From Prostheceraeus crozeri (taxonomy: Eukaryota; Platyhelminthes; Polycladida; Euryleptidae), in the NCBI GenBank assembly GCA_907163375.1, contig CAJQUW010004428.1, positions 21,358 through 85,357 on the forward strand: 64,000 nucleotides of DNA, given 5' to 3'. Positions 9,881 through 20,290 of this stretch are shown one piece after another (position 1 is the stretch's first letter; each line of letters starts with the position of its first letter). The notes beneath the pieces were generated by a model. It made no database searches. It saw only the letters and a list, made by a program, of their open reading frames with translations, and had not been told where the DNA came from. Made by a program: the position numbers and the translations under genes.

Positions 9881-10905
9881 TTTTTTTTTCTTTATTTTGT
9901 TTTTTTTTGTTTTTCGTTATTTTATTGTATCACTTTTCTCTACCAAATATGTTTCACTTTCAGTGACAAACCTCAATCTCATCGCGGTAAAAGCTACCCT
10001 CAATTTCGTCATGATCGTAATCTTCAACTTGTAGGTGGTCGAGAGGCTTTTTGATTAATTCCTTAACTGTAAATACCTCCACGGTCCCAATTCGAAGGTA
10101 CCCTTTAGCAAAAACACTTTCACTTGAGATACGAACTTACACCAATTTTCACATCACTTTTCACAAGAAGTCGTTTACGTTTGGAATGAGTCGCGCACTT
10201 TATCTACATTGTCAGCATATACAATCTCTTGTCTGAGTCCAATAGAACGATGATAAATGATTGTAAGCATGGAGTGTATCTTGTAGAACCTGGTCCAATT
10301 TTGTGTCAAGTTGGCAGTAAAATTCGCCACAAGCGATTTTTTAATGACGATTAAAACGGTTCAACGATCAAGCCTTTAAAGCACTCTTTACACTAACACT
10401 CAATGTCCATCCTCTCAAATAATCTTCCGACATCTGATGTTCAAACTCTTTAAACCTTGATCACCTGAATTCTTTTGGAACCGACCTTCTCGAAAATTGT
10501 GTGGAATTGCTTTTTTGCTACTCCCTTTCCCCTTCTTTAGTTTTTTAAAAGGTGTATGAGCCACGCATAACGCGAGAAAAGATGCAATGACGGGTAAAAG
10601 AAAATTATTGCCCTCAGATTTATGTTTGAAATGGAGAAAACAGCGCACAAATCTGCTTGCCACTGTTCAGTACGATGTCATGAACATTATAAATGGCGTG
10701 ACGTACCGAGTACTTCTTTTTCGCTTGTTTGGTGGATTATAGGTAGCCTGACCCTTTAACCATCGGTTCACTTGTGATTTGTGAAGACCTACTCGCTTTT
10801 TGATAATTTCTTGATAGATGCAAATCCGGCCTAGGTTTTTACATCATAATAGATTGATTTCAGACGTTCAGCTCGATGACGACACTCGTTTTTCCTCCGT
10901 CTCAT
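8724..10905 (-). pseudogene. Polinton retrovirus-like integrase with chromodomain, frameshifted and split by a T tract
   Basis: Inserts the element into host DNA. Read right to left: candidate ATG at 10905, a basic start, IYYDVKT and a stop, a helix-turn-helix-like part (QVNRWLKGQATYN, about 10750), the core domain with a catalytic Asp in VDQGLEF (about 10440) and the third acidic residue in VEPFNR (about 10350), then LQDTLHAYN and YHRSIGL (about 10270), KGYLRIGTVEVFTV (about 10110), and EIEGSFYRDE (about 9985). After the T tract the frame resumes with a chromodomain (GEEWCLVKWTGYP ... NSW, about 8800) and a stop at 8724-8726. Several frame changes and stops make it inactive. Without the tract the gene is about 1.1 kb, normal for Polinton integrases. 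Confidence 0.85.
8846..9927. repeat. Long T-rich low-complexity tract inside the integrase gene
   Basis: About 1.08 kb made almost wholly of T on the plus strand, with scattered G, A and C. The sequence on both sides belongs to the same integrase gene. Phe-rich reading frames here are by-products of composition. It may be a genuine homopolymer-type expansion or a long-read consensus artefact. Confidence 0.95.
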
Positions 10906-11083
10906 CTTTTAGCTTTCTTGCCTTTCTACTTTTACAACAACTGCAGCATTTAGCTTTAGCGGTTTTGCGATCGTGTTCACATTGCTTAGGGGTTTCATTG
11001 TGAGAGCTGGCGCAGCAAGTGCAAGTGACAACGACATTCACCTCTGGCGGCTCATTACAATGGCAACAACACATCTGCTTCAT
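10868..11083 (-). CDS. Small cysteine-rich basic protein, unrecognised
   Basis: 71 residues with MKQMCCCHCNEPP, CTCCASSHN, CEHD and CCSCCKSRKARK, that is 14 cysteines in 50 residues followed by a basic tail. The spacing suggests zinc binding but matches no family I can name. The 3' end overlaps the first codons of the integrase in another frame. It lies in the gap between integrase and ATPase where Polintons can carry accessory genes. Confidence 0.35.
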   Translation of the reverse strand: MKQMCCCHCNEPPEVNVVVTCTCCASSHNETPKQCEHDRKTAKAKCCSCCKSRKARKLKDETEEKRVSSSS

Positions 11084-11851
11084 AATAATGAGTCTGACAT
11101 TGAGGAACGTCGCCTGGCTGATGGCACTGGGATGAGAACATGTAGTTCCGTGGAGGACTGTTTTTTAACGTTTTCCTTTTACTAGTTTTAGTGGCCATGT
11201 AAGATCAGACGTCGAGTTCTTCCGCTTGTTTGCTTAGTGAGTGTGGAGGGGATGTAGGCATGGTGACGGCTTAAACCAATTGTGTGGCATTTTCATCGTC
11301 TGAAGGCATGGACAGTAGCCACTGTTGAATCAAGTTCTTTCAATGTTCTCTATATTCAAAGAAACTTTTGGCACATTGATGCGTTTTCAATAGTTTTAAG
11401 AGAAGTATGTACCCAACCAGTGGAACAAGCCCTGACGGCGCTTGCTACGTGTCGCATACTGAATCAAGTCTTCATAACATGAACATCAATCATTATGTAT
11501 TTTCATCTGTAATGAAGTTTCCTTTCTCCTCTATCATTTACATTGAGAATGGGTCCAATTACTGTTGAAAAGAGATATTCCATAGGCCGTGATCGCTAAA
11601 GGTGTACAGTCGATACACAGAGTCAACGCATCTTATTCTTCAAATTTTTCAATTGCTCAACCAGTTTCCGATTGTAATTAAGACAGCACGATGTGGAGCA
11701 TTGATGTGAACATTTTTGCGATGATACTATTTTCTTTTCCTATACATTGTGATTTTGCAAGAGGTTGCCTTTAACTTGCTGCAATGGCTGTCAATTGGTA
11801 GCATATTCAGTGCCTGAGGAATAATAATTTCCAAAAGCGAAGAATAAGAAC
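11084..11851. other. Gap between Cys-rich ORF and ATPase, no recognisable gene
   Basis: About 770 bases inside the Polinton. Six-frame reading shows only short fragments and I could not attach any family to them. It may hold a decayed accessory gene. Confidence 0.3.
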
Positions 11852-12515
11852 TCATAAGTTTGTAAGATAAGCAGGGGAGCTTGGCAAAATTTCACGTCGA
11901 AATCTAAATCGTCCCGACACTCCTTGCGTACAGTCAAGGAATAAGTAAACCGTATGGGTTTGTTCAGTAGCTGCTTGAAAAATTTCAATTAAGCTTTTTG
12001 ATCCTCTGGGTGCAACGATGTCGCGCTAAAATTTCAAATTGACGTTTTATCGTCGCTATTCCTTGAAAATAGCATATAAATAGTGTGGATTCAGTTTCGT
12101 GACGAGCTGCTTCTTTTTTTCCATGCAGGAAACACAATGTTGTTGTGATATAGATGATAAAGCACACTTTTATGGTGTGCTATTACTCCCCTGCACGATG
12201 AACAATCTGTAGAGACATCTTTGAATTCTTACGTTCTTTTTAATAATTCATCCAATGACAACAACATCATTAGAACTTGAAGTTTTATTCCACTGCCAAT
12301 AATTGGCCTTCATGTCGAATAAAGTTGCTGACGTTGGCAATTCCGGAAACAGCGACGGTTGAATAAATACCATAACACCAAAGTCACTCGATTGATAGTT
12401 CCTTAAGCAACTCCCTTCGTATTAGCCAATAAATCAAGCGTGAAAACCAGTTTACCCTGCAGGAATGGACCTGATACCAGTCCAAACTTTACATCATTGA
12501 GTGTCTGAAATCCAT
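11852..12515 (-). pseudogene. A32/FtsK-HerA-like DNA packaging ATPase, decayed
   Basis: Pumps DNA into the capsid. A candidate ATG lies at 12515. The Walker A region reads VSGPFLQGK, with the last Thr/Ser replaced by Leu, followed by VFTLDLLANTKG. Further on come a FPEL segment, a Walker B-like hydrophobic run (VVVI, about 12260), a SHHKS/IYITQ-like segment (about 12150), HYLYAIFK, ILAR, and LIEIFQAATEQ with VYLFLDCTQG (about 11960). These follow the order of Polinton ATPases but are scattered over three frames with stops. It ends at 11852-11854. The family call rests on the order of weak motifs. Confidence 0.65.
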
Positions 12516-12546
12516 TTTTATGAACTTGAGATTCAACTTTGCATAA

Positions 12547-12910
12547 TTAACGCTTACGAGCCAAAGATATTACCCAATAGTTACCCACGGCAGGAGCTAT
12601 CATTGGAAGTAATGCTAAAGGAAACCGCACCTTTTGTGTTAGAGTTTCCAATCGTTCGTTTGAAGGTGACTTTAGATTGGAGATGAAACGCAATGTTTTC
12701 GTAGCATATCGCTTAAGTAACTTTCGTTGTTTTGGGCGCTAATTTCTATCGTCCTCAACTTCCTCACATGAGAAATAATTTCAACAAGATTGAATTAATC
12801 GTTACATGCAGTATAGCATTGTATCGCTGATTTGCTTTCATTCGTCGGAGAAGCTTAATGGCTGAAGAAAACTGAAGACTTTTGACCGTTCGATCTTTAC
12901 GTTTCGCCAT
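12547..12910 (-). pseudogene. Small conserved Polinton protein with hydrophobic C-terminus, frameshifted
   Basis: The ATG at 12910 gives MAKRKDRTVKSLQFSSAIKL. The later half, in another frame, reads QRKLLKRYATKTLRFISNL and then VRFPLALLPMIAPAVGNYW before the stop at 12547-12549. A basic helical body followed by a Gly/Phe/Leu-rich hydrophobic tail is a layout I associate with a small ORF common in invertebrate Polintons and adintoviruses. Function unknown. One frame change near 12,760. Confidence 0.45.
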
Positions 12911-13304
12911 TTTCCGTGTTAGTCCTTTGCTAAAACCTATCTTTACCACAGTTTACATAGGTACTAACTATTGCGGCATAAGTGACACTCGACATGAAGA
13001 CAATATCACAGTGGTTTCCATTTTGTCAAAAGTTGAATGGCAATTACGATGAAACAGCGTTGACAAAAAGCATGCTTACATCTCTTGAAATGCGCTTCTT
13101 CTTTCCAATCCATCCTTTCCGCTTACTTACCTCACAACACCAGAGTTGCACCACGTTAACTGATGTCTATAGCAAGTCATTTTGAAGATATGAATTTGCT
13201 AGCCTTTTCTAAATAATAGACGCATGTACAGAAGGAATATACTTCGAGAGTGAGCAGACATAGCTCGAAAACCAGTTGTGCTACAATCAAGTACCACTGC
13301 ATTT

Positions 13305-16300
13305 TCAATTTTTCTTTATGGAAAGTTGAATGTGCAGATCTGAAATCGCTTCAATCACTAGACTGCTACCATGATGGTTAAATGCGTTAAGACGTTCAGC
13401 AATTTTTATCATATGTCTTTTAAAAAATTCTTGGGGGTGATCAACCACTTCCATTGAAATAAACGCAAAATGGAAAGACGACTTTCCACCTCTCTCTTCT
13501 ACATTCTCTCTCTCTATATCTACCTCTCTTCTCATTCTTACTCCTCTCCTTCTCTTCTTCACCTCTTCTCTCTTACCTCTCCTCCAACCTCTTTTATCTT
13601 CTCTCTCTCTTCATCTATCTTGTAACTCTCTAATTCCTCTATCTATCTTCATTTCTCTCCGTCTCCTAGTCTCCTCTCTATCTTATCATTTCTCATTATC
13701 TTTCAAGGCCTTACTTCTCATTTTTCTTTCTTTCTTCTCTCCAACTTTCTCTTTCATTGCTCTACTCTCTTCCAATCCTACACCTCTTCTCATTCTTCGA
13801 TCTTCTCTCGTTCTCTCCTACTTCTCTTTCTCCTCTTCTCTCTTGTTCTTTCTCGATCATTTTCCGATCTCCTCAGTTCTCTCTTCTCCTCTTCAATCGT
13901 CTGTTCTCTCTTCTTCTCTTCTCTCGCTTCTCACGCCTATCTCTTCAAATCTCCTTCCCGTCTCTTCTCTTCTCTACCCTCTTTCTTTTTACTCTCGCTC
14001 TCTCTCTCAACTCTTGTCTCCCTCTCGAATTCTCTCTCTTCTCCTCTTCTCTCGTCGATTCTGCATAATCCTAAATTTCTCTCTCTCCTCTCTTCTCATC
14101 TTCTCTCTCTTTCTCTTCCTCTCTTCTCTTCTCTATCTTTCTTCTCTCTTCTCTTCTCATCTCTCCATTCTCTCTCACTTGACTCTCTTCATTCTTCTCT
14201 CTTCTCTCTCTTCTTCTCTCTTCTACTTCTCTCTCTCTCTCTTCTCTCTCTTCTTCTCTTCTCTTTCTTCTCTCTCTTCTCTATCTCTTATAATCTCTCT
14301 CTATCTCTTCTTCTTTCTTTCTTCTCTCTACTTTCCTCTTCTCCTCTTCTACTCATCCTCTCTCTACTTCTCTTCTACTTCTTCTCTCTCTCTTCTTCTC
14401 TCTCCTCTATCTCTCCTCTTCTTTCTCTTCTCTTTCTCTCTTCTCCTAATTCTCTTCTCTCTTTCTTTCTCTTCTTCTCCTTCTTCTTTCTCTTCTCTTC
14501 TCTCTTTCTCTACTTTCTCTTCTTTCTCCTTTCTCTTCTTCTCTTTCTCTTCTTCTACTCTTCTTCTCTCTTTCTCTCTTCTCTTCTTCTCTCTTCTTCT
14601 CTTCTCTTTCTTCTTCTTCTCTTCTCTTTCTCTTCTTCTTTCTTCTTCTCTTTCTTCTCTTCTCTCTCTCTTCTCTTCTTCTTCTCTTCTTCTCTTTCTC
14701 CTCTCTTCTTCTCTTCTTCTCTTCTCTTTTTTCTCTCTTCTCTCTTTCTTCTCTCGTCTACTCTCTTCTCCTCTCTCTCTTCTCTCTTCTATTCTCTTCC
14801 TTCTTCCTCTCTTTCTGCTCTTCTCTTCTTCTTCTACTTCTCCTCTCTCTCTCTTCTTCTTCTCTATTCTTCTACTTCTTTCTACTTCTACTCCTTCTCT
14901 TCTCTCATTCTTCTTCTCTTCTCTTCTCTCCTTCCTTCTCTCTCTCTCTTCTCTTCTCTCTCTCTTCTCTTCTCATTCTCTCTATTCTTCTCTTCTTTTC
15001 TTCTCTTCTCTCTCTTCTTCTCTCTCTTCTTTCTCTTCTCTTCTCTTCTCCTCTTTCTACTCTTTTCTCTCTTTCCCCTCTTCTTTCTTCTTCTCTCTGC
15101 TCTCTTCTCTCTCTTTTTCTCTCCCTATTCTCTCTCTCTTCCCTCTCGTCTTCTCTTCTCTCCTCTTCTCTCCTTTCTTCTTCTCTCTCTCTCTTCTATT
15201 CTCTTCTTCTCTCTTCTTCTCATTCTCCTCTTTCCTCTTCTCTTCTCTCTCTTTCTCCTCTTCTTCTCTCTTTTCTTTTCATCTCATCTTCTTTCTCTCC
15301 TCTCTCCGCTACTCTTCTTTCTCTTCTCTCTTCGCTCTCTCATTCTTCTCTCTTCTCCTTTACTCTCTTCAAATTCTTCTCTTCTCTTCTCTCTCTCTGC
15401 CTTTCTAGTTATCTTCTCTATCTTCGTTGCCTTCTCTAATTCTCTGATCATTTCCTCAGAGCATTCTCCTCCATCCATTCTCTCTCTTTCTCTCTTTAAA
15501 ATTCTCTCCTCTCCTAAATTCTCTCTCTTCTTCATCTATCTCCGTTTCCTTCTCCTCTCTTCTCTTACGCTAACTATCTCTATTCTTTACTACGCCTCTT
15601 CGGACTCTTCTTTATCTACTCCTCTATAACTTCTCCTCTTCTCCTTCTTCTCTTCTATCTCTAATTCTCTCTATTCATTACTCTCTTCTACATTTCTCTA
15701 CCTCTGATCTTCTCTCTTGGCAATCGCTCTCTCTTTTCTCATCTTCGATTTTCTACCTCTCTTCTGCGCTACGCATCTCTATTCTGCTTCGCGCTGCGTA
15801 GCTGCTCTCGTAGCTCGATACTTGATCAACCTCTGTCGTCTCTCAGCGCGGCCATCTCCGGACTCTCGCGCACCTCGTACCGCGCCTCGCGCGCGCTGCT
15901 CGTGCGCTAGTCTGTATGTACGCTTCCTCGTCACCGCTGTTTGCGTCGCTAGTCGGATGCAGATCCTCCTCTTCTGTGCTTAACCGCGCGCGCGTCGCGG
16001 CTGCTGCGCGCTCGGCGGCGGTGCTTTCGCTGCCATCGGCCTCAGGACCCGCTGGCGTCTCACAGCGCTAGCGATTTCTCCGGCCACGCGTTTCGGGTTC
16101 TTCTCGGCGACCCTAGCGAGCCTACCTCGCGGGCTTCGCGCTCGGATCGCAGGGAAACCGCTCTCGGCGCACGTCCTCATATCTTCGCGACGCTCCGCTG
16201 CGCGTCCCAAACCACCCTCCGAGCGTCTCGCAGTCGAACGTCGCTCCTCCGGCGCAGCATCGCTGCTCGCTGTTGCTGACGCGTCGGTTCTTTTCTCGCC

Positions 16301-17679
16301 TCGCAACCCGCTCGCCGCTCTTGCCTTCCGCTGTGCCTACGTGCCTTCTCGTCTCTCGGTCTGCTCGCTGTACCGCGCTGCGATCGTGTTTACCTCTTCT
16401 GAGCTTCGCGCTCTCCGTGCGGCTACTCCACAGCGCCCTAGTTGCTCGGCTAGCTTGATCTCGGCGGCTCTTCGATGCTCGCCGCTGCCATGCTTCTGTC
16501 TCTTGACGCGCTCGGCGCCAGTTCTGTTTTGTACTGCATCTTTCTCTTCATCGCCGACACCTCTTCTCTGTGATCCGACGCTTCTCCTCTTACTGTTCTC
16601 GCTCTCGTCGCTCGCTCTTCGCTTCTAATCGCTCTTCTTTTCTCTCTCTATTCTCTTCGCTTTTTTCTTCTTTCTCGTCTCGCTTCTCTTCGTATCTCTG
16701 ACTCTTCTAATCTTTGCTACCTTTCTCAACCTACGTTCTCTTTCTTCACCGCTTTACCTACTTTCGTTCTCTTTCACTCTTTCTCTTCTTTCTCTCTCTA
16801 CTTGTTCTCTTACCCTCTTACTCTTCTTCCTTGCTCTCTATACCTTCTCTCTCTTCTCGCTCTATCATCTCTATTCTTCCCTCTCTAATTTCTCTCTCTT
16901 CTTCCTTATTTTCTTCTCTTTTTCTTTTACTCTCTCTTTCTGCTCCGCTATCTTCCTCTTACTCTTTCTTTCTGACCTCTTTCCCTTTCTTGTTCTTCAT
17001 TAACTTCTTACGTCTCTACTCATCTCGCTTTATCCTCTCTTTCTCTGTCACTCTCGTCTTTCTTTATTTACCTTTCTCTTCTCTCTCTTTCTACTCTCTC
17101 TTTCTCTCTTTCTCTTTTTTGCTTCTTATTCCTCCTCTATTCCTTCTTTCTCTCGTCGACTCTCTACTTTCTCCTCTTCTCCTCTCTTTTACTCTTCCTT
17201 CTCTTACTAATCCTCATCGTTTCTCTTCTCCTCACGTCGTATCTCTTTTTCCTCTCTCTGTATTCTTTCCTACTCTCTCATTCTCTGCTCTTCTTTTCCT
17301 TTTATATCTGCTCTTTTATCTTTCATCTTGCTCCTCTACATTACCTCTTCAGTCTCTTCTATAGCTTTCTCTCGTTCTTTCCTTCTCTCTCTCTTTGCAC
17401 TTCTTTTCTCGTCTTATTTCTCTGCTTCTCTTTGTTTATCCTCTCTTCTCGTCTCGATTCCTTTCCAAAATGACTAAACTTAATTTTCGCAACTAATCGC
17501 GCCATGATAATGCTATCAGAGACTGTATTCATTAACTCTAGAAATAGAGTGCTAGCATCATCGACCACTGCTTCGATGTCGGTCTCATCTTTATGAAAAT
17601 TTATCACATAATCTTGAACAGCTCCTTTTAAACTTTGCCTATGGAAATGTAATGTTCCGCAGTCGTTTGAGAAAGACAT
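13305..17679 (-). pseudogene. Polinton ORF resembling a polymerase-polyprotein N-terminal domain, split by the CT tract
   Basis: The upstream piece (about 17,460-17,679) starts MSFSNDCGTLHFHRQSLKGA and runs to ARLVAKIKFSHFGKE. The downstream piece (about 13,305-13,475) reads FHFAFISMEVVDHPQEFF and then IAERLNAFNHHGSSLVIEAI. Together they follow the order of the N-terminal domain seen in large Polinton polymerase polyproteins (strand, acidic helix, then a helix ending in a Gly-Ser-x-x-V-x2-I motif). Beyond 13,300 the sequence decays; a CKHAFCQRC zinc-finger-like remnant is visible near 13,060-13,090. I infer one gene interrupted by repeat growth. The identification is weak. Confidence 0.35.
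13480..17465. repeat. 4 kb polypyrimidine (CT/TCTTC) tract with a GC-rich core
   Basis: The plus strand is nearly all C and T from about 13,480 to 15,700 and again from about 16,620 to 17,465. The middle (about 15,720-16,620) is rich in CpG and G. The large Ser/Leu-rich or Arg/Glu-rich reading frames are compositional. Mirror-symmetric homopurine-homopyrimidine DNA of this kind can form triplex H-DNA. Both flanks are Polinton sequence. Confidence 0.9.
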
Positions 17680-17766
17680 GATCGCCCTTTATCTAACCCA
17701 TCCATTGCATGAAAACAACAACTCTTCTCATAGTAACATTTATTGAATAACGGTAACAAGCATGCA

Positions 17767-18316
17767 TTATAAATCAATGGTTTGAAACAGATAAAATAAA
17801 TACAGCTGGTAACTATCATACAGCGAGCAATGATAACCATACAGGACTTTGGCAGTGTTGAGGTAAGGAGGAAAGAAGCATTGGTTATGAACGTAGCTAC
17901 TACAACGAATAGACAAAATAGGAACACACAAATCCTTAAAACGTTTCGTGACTTCATGATAATGTTGATTCACTCTACTATCCCAAGGCGGGAGCAAAAT
18001 ATCATCAATGATTAGATTGGGAAATACTTTCCTCTCCTTACCAGGATTATTACAAAAGATGCGTATAACATTGAAAGCAGCTAACCATCGTTTAAAGTCA
18101 ATAAGAAAAAGCACTCTCACAAGAAAAGCCATAGTCTTGCAAATATTTCAGATTAAGTCCATGAATGTGTTTTCTCGCCCATTGATCAACATTGGGATCG
18201 CAGTTGGCATGTTGATGATAGACACTAACAATCTGATATGTCCAATTTTTCATACCAATAGCACTGAGCTCCTGTACAGGTTCACCCTCACAATCCATAA
18301 AAATGATGATAGAAGC
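17767..18316 (-). pseudogene. DEDD-type exonuclease-like protein, frameshifted
   Basis: The first part (18098-18298) has an acidic strand FMDCEGEPVQELSAIG and later KHIHGLNLKYLQDYGF. The second part, in another frame (17767-18132), has IDFKRWLAAF, DDILLPPW and LYGYHCSLYDSYQLYLFYL. The D-x-E start and the late Y-D-x-Y-x-L-Y helix resemble 3'-5' exonucleases of the RNase H fold. A splice acceptor (CCGTTTTAG, exon start at 18316) sits seven codons before the first Met in the same frame, so the true 5' end may come from an upstream exon. The shift is near 18,115. It could edit replication, help recombination, or counter host nucleic acids. Confidence 0.5.
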
Positions 18317-18349
18317 CTAAAACGGAAATTACACATCTAAGGAAGCGTT

Positions 18350-18598
18350 CTATAACATATTACAAAATGAAGAATTACATCGATGCTTTTCACGACAAAA
18401 TACACAAATGATATGATGGCAACGAAGAAGTAAAATGTATCTAATAAGACCACGTCTACGACACTCAAAACACAGAAGCGAATTGTCATAGGGCAGAGTT
18501 AGGAAAGGACTAGTAATTCTCCTTCTTTGATTTGCGTTTTGATGCAGCATTCTTGTCCGACTTGCGCTTCGTACCACTGCTGTTAAGGATTTGATCAA
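18350..18598 (-). CDS. Small RING-like zinc-binding protein
   Basis: Up to 82 residues. The C-terminal half has LCFEC, then RCHHIICVFC, then RCNSSFC, giving C-x2-C, C-x-H-x2-C-x2-C and C-x4-C, close to a C3HC4 RING finger. The first third overlaps the 3' end of the spliced upstream gene in another frame, so the real start may be an internal Met (MLHQNANQRR). A ubiquitin-ligase or regulatory role is possible; not proven. Confidence 0.4.
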   Translation of the reverse strand: MIKSLTAVVRSASRTRMLHQNANQRRRITSPFLTLPYDNSLLCFECRRRGLIRYILLLRCHHIICVFCREKHRCNSSFCNML

Positions 18599-19284
18599 TT
18601 ATGTCATCCACGTTGGGTGGTTTTGGAATATATAGGATGGATTCCATATGCATGGAGAGAGAGACCATTTTATTATCCTTGTGTCGACCATAATATAGCC
18701 CATTCACTTTGAAAAGGATATCCCAAGTACCTTCGCCGAGCTCATCACATCTGATGGGTATTGAATGATCTCCATCCTTCTTATAGTAAGTACACCAATG
18801 TGATACCGGTAGGCAAATGTGATTACCATCCCAAATCTTTCTATAGGGAGTATCCTTGTCATCTCTAGCCTTCCACTCTTGAGCAAGAGGAGTAGGAATG
18901 TCCATATTTAATGTCACGTACTCCTCAATAATATCAAGTTGGTGGCGAATGTACGGACTCACGGGGATCAGTATGTAGTCCCCATACTGATTGTGCATTA
19001 TCTTGACATCCGTGGAAGGGAGCATTCCCGTTTGGAGTACTACGCCATGATCGTCATAACGCAAGACTTGTTTAAATTTACGCTGTAGCGGTGTAGGATT
19101 ATGTACCTTGGTTGTTTCTTCCACTGGCCTCAGTTGTAGATGATCTGACCGTAGCGTACCTTGTAACGTTTGACCGCCATTTTGTCCTACTAGTGCAGCA
19201 GATGGAGTAGATGCCTGAAAATGAAAAAGATTGTATTAAGTTTACGTTTAAGGGAGGAGAGGGAGGAAAGTAGCGACTTACCAT
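18510..19284 (-). CDS. Spliced Polinton protein (235 aa) with ATG-only leader exon
   Basis: The leader exon ends exactly at an ATG (19284-19282) followed by a GTAAGT donor. The 67-base intron ends at TTTTCAG and the second exon starts at 19214 with GCATCTACT, read as M-A-S-T-P. Without splicing the N-terminal part has no good start. Visible features are YGDYILIPVSPYIRHQLDIIEEYV near residue 80, WDGNHICLPVSHWC near 130, GEGTWDILFKVNGLYYG near 160, and a Lys/Arg-rich nuclear-localisation-like tail (KRKSDKNAASKRKSKK). I recall similar proteins beside Polinton genes of invertebrates, with unknown function; a DNA-binding role is plausible from the basic tail. Confidence 0.65.
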
Positions 19285-19370
19285 TTTAGTTGGATAATAG
19301 AATAGAGAGAAAATATGCGTCCGTCACTCGTGTGATTCAACGATGGAATGATTCTCACTGTGAAAGGCTC

Positions 19371-19420
19371 GCTATTTATATAGAAATGCTTGATTCTCAT
19401 TGGATGATGATCCTCATTGG
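19371..19420 (-). promoter_or_regulatory. CCAAT/TATA promoter of the leader exon
   Basis: On the minus strand two CCAAT boxes (19420-19416 and 19403-19399) precede TATATAAATAG (19382-19372). The leader ATG lies about 88 bases downstream of the TATA box, leaving room for a start site 25-30 bases below it and a 60-base leader. This is the clearest core promoter in the element. Confidence 0.65.
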
Positions 19421-19433
19421 ATAATAACATCAA

Positions 19434-20290
19434 GCTGATTCCAAATCTGAAATCCGTTTTCCCATCCGATGCTTCGTTTTGAAGCTACAGCCCAAAACGT
19501 CCCAAATTCTGACTCTGTCGTTTTTCGCCAATGTCCCAAAATCTTAAATGGCGTCTCACATCTAAACGAAGACAGATATGAACAAGCCGTTTGTTTCACT
19601 GAATTTGTCCCACTCTTAGCTTTCAAACGAGCTATGGCACGACAAAATCCGTCCACTGGAAGCCAAAATCGAAGCGAGCTATCCCGAGGGGGGGGACGTC
19701 AGCGAAAATTTTTTCTCTCCGATTGCATTCAAATTCACCATACCGATGCAGAATTTCACGCTGAATCCGAATCTGGCCTCCGTTTTCTCATCCGATGCTT
19801 CGTTTGGGCGCTACACACCAAAACGTCCCAAATTCTAACTCTTGTCGTTTTTTCGAAAAATGTTGAAAATTTTTTCTCGCCGATTGACTTGAAACTCACC
19901 ATACAGATAGAGAATTTCACGCTGATTCCAAATCTGAAATCCGTTTTCCAATCCGATGCTTCGTTTTGAAGCTAGAGCCCAAAACGTCCCAAATTCTAAC
20001 TCTGTCGTTTTTCGCCAATGTCCCAAAATCTTAAATGGCGTCTCACATCCAAACGAAGACAGATATGAACAAGCCGTTTCTTTCACTGAATTTGTCTCAC
20101 TCTTAGCTTTCAAACGAGCTATGGCACGACAAAATCCGTCCACTGGAAGCCAAAATCGAAGAGAGCTCTCCAGAGAGGGGGGGGACGTCAGTGAAAATTT
20201 TTCTCTCCGATTGCGTTCAAATTCACCATACCGATGCAGAATTTCACGCTGAATCCGAATCTGGCCTCCGTTTTCTCATCCGACCACTCC
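19434..20290. repeat. 487 bp tandem repeat at the right end of the Polinton
   Basis: The unit beginning GCTGATTCCAAATCTGAAAT at 19,434 recurs at 19,921. Diverged half-units starting GCTGAATCCGAATCTGGCCT occur at 19,761 and 20,248, so the spacing alternates 327 and 160 bases. Each full unit contains a run of seven or more G before ACGTCAG. Reading frames here (the repeated AKSGTNSVKQT-type peptides) are by-products. Terminal tandem repeats are common in Polinton inverted repeats, so this is probably the right terminal repeat. Confidence 0.85.

Noticed and set aside
8823..10054. Several open frames of 60-140 codons made almost only of Phe
   Set aside because: They are translations of the T tract and have no coding meaning.
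13757..15408. A 521-codon Ser/Leu-rich open frame and shorter ones beside it
   Set aside because: The CT-only sequence contains no stop codons by composition; the peptide has no domain structure.
15717..17364. Long frames on both strands in the GC-rich core and right CT part
   Set aside because: Low A content removes stops on both strands; no motif or codon bias suggests a gene.
17628..17957. 109-codon frame with hydrophobic segments resembling a membrane protein
   Set aside because: It overlaps the exonuclease-like frame, which has better motif support; hydrophobicity arises from the shifted frame.
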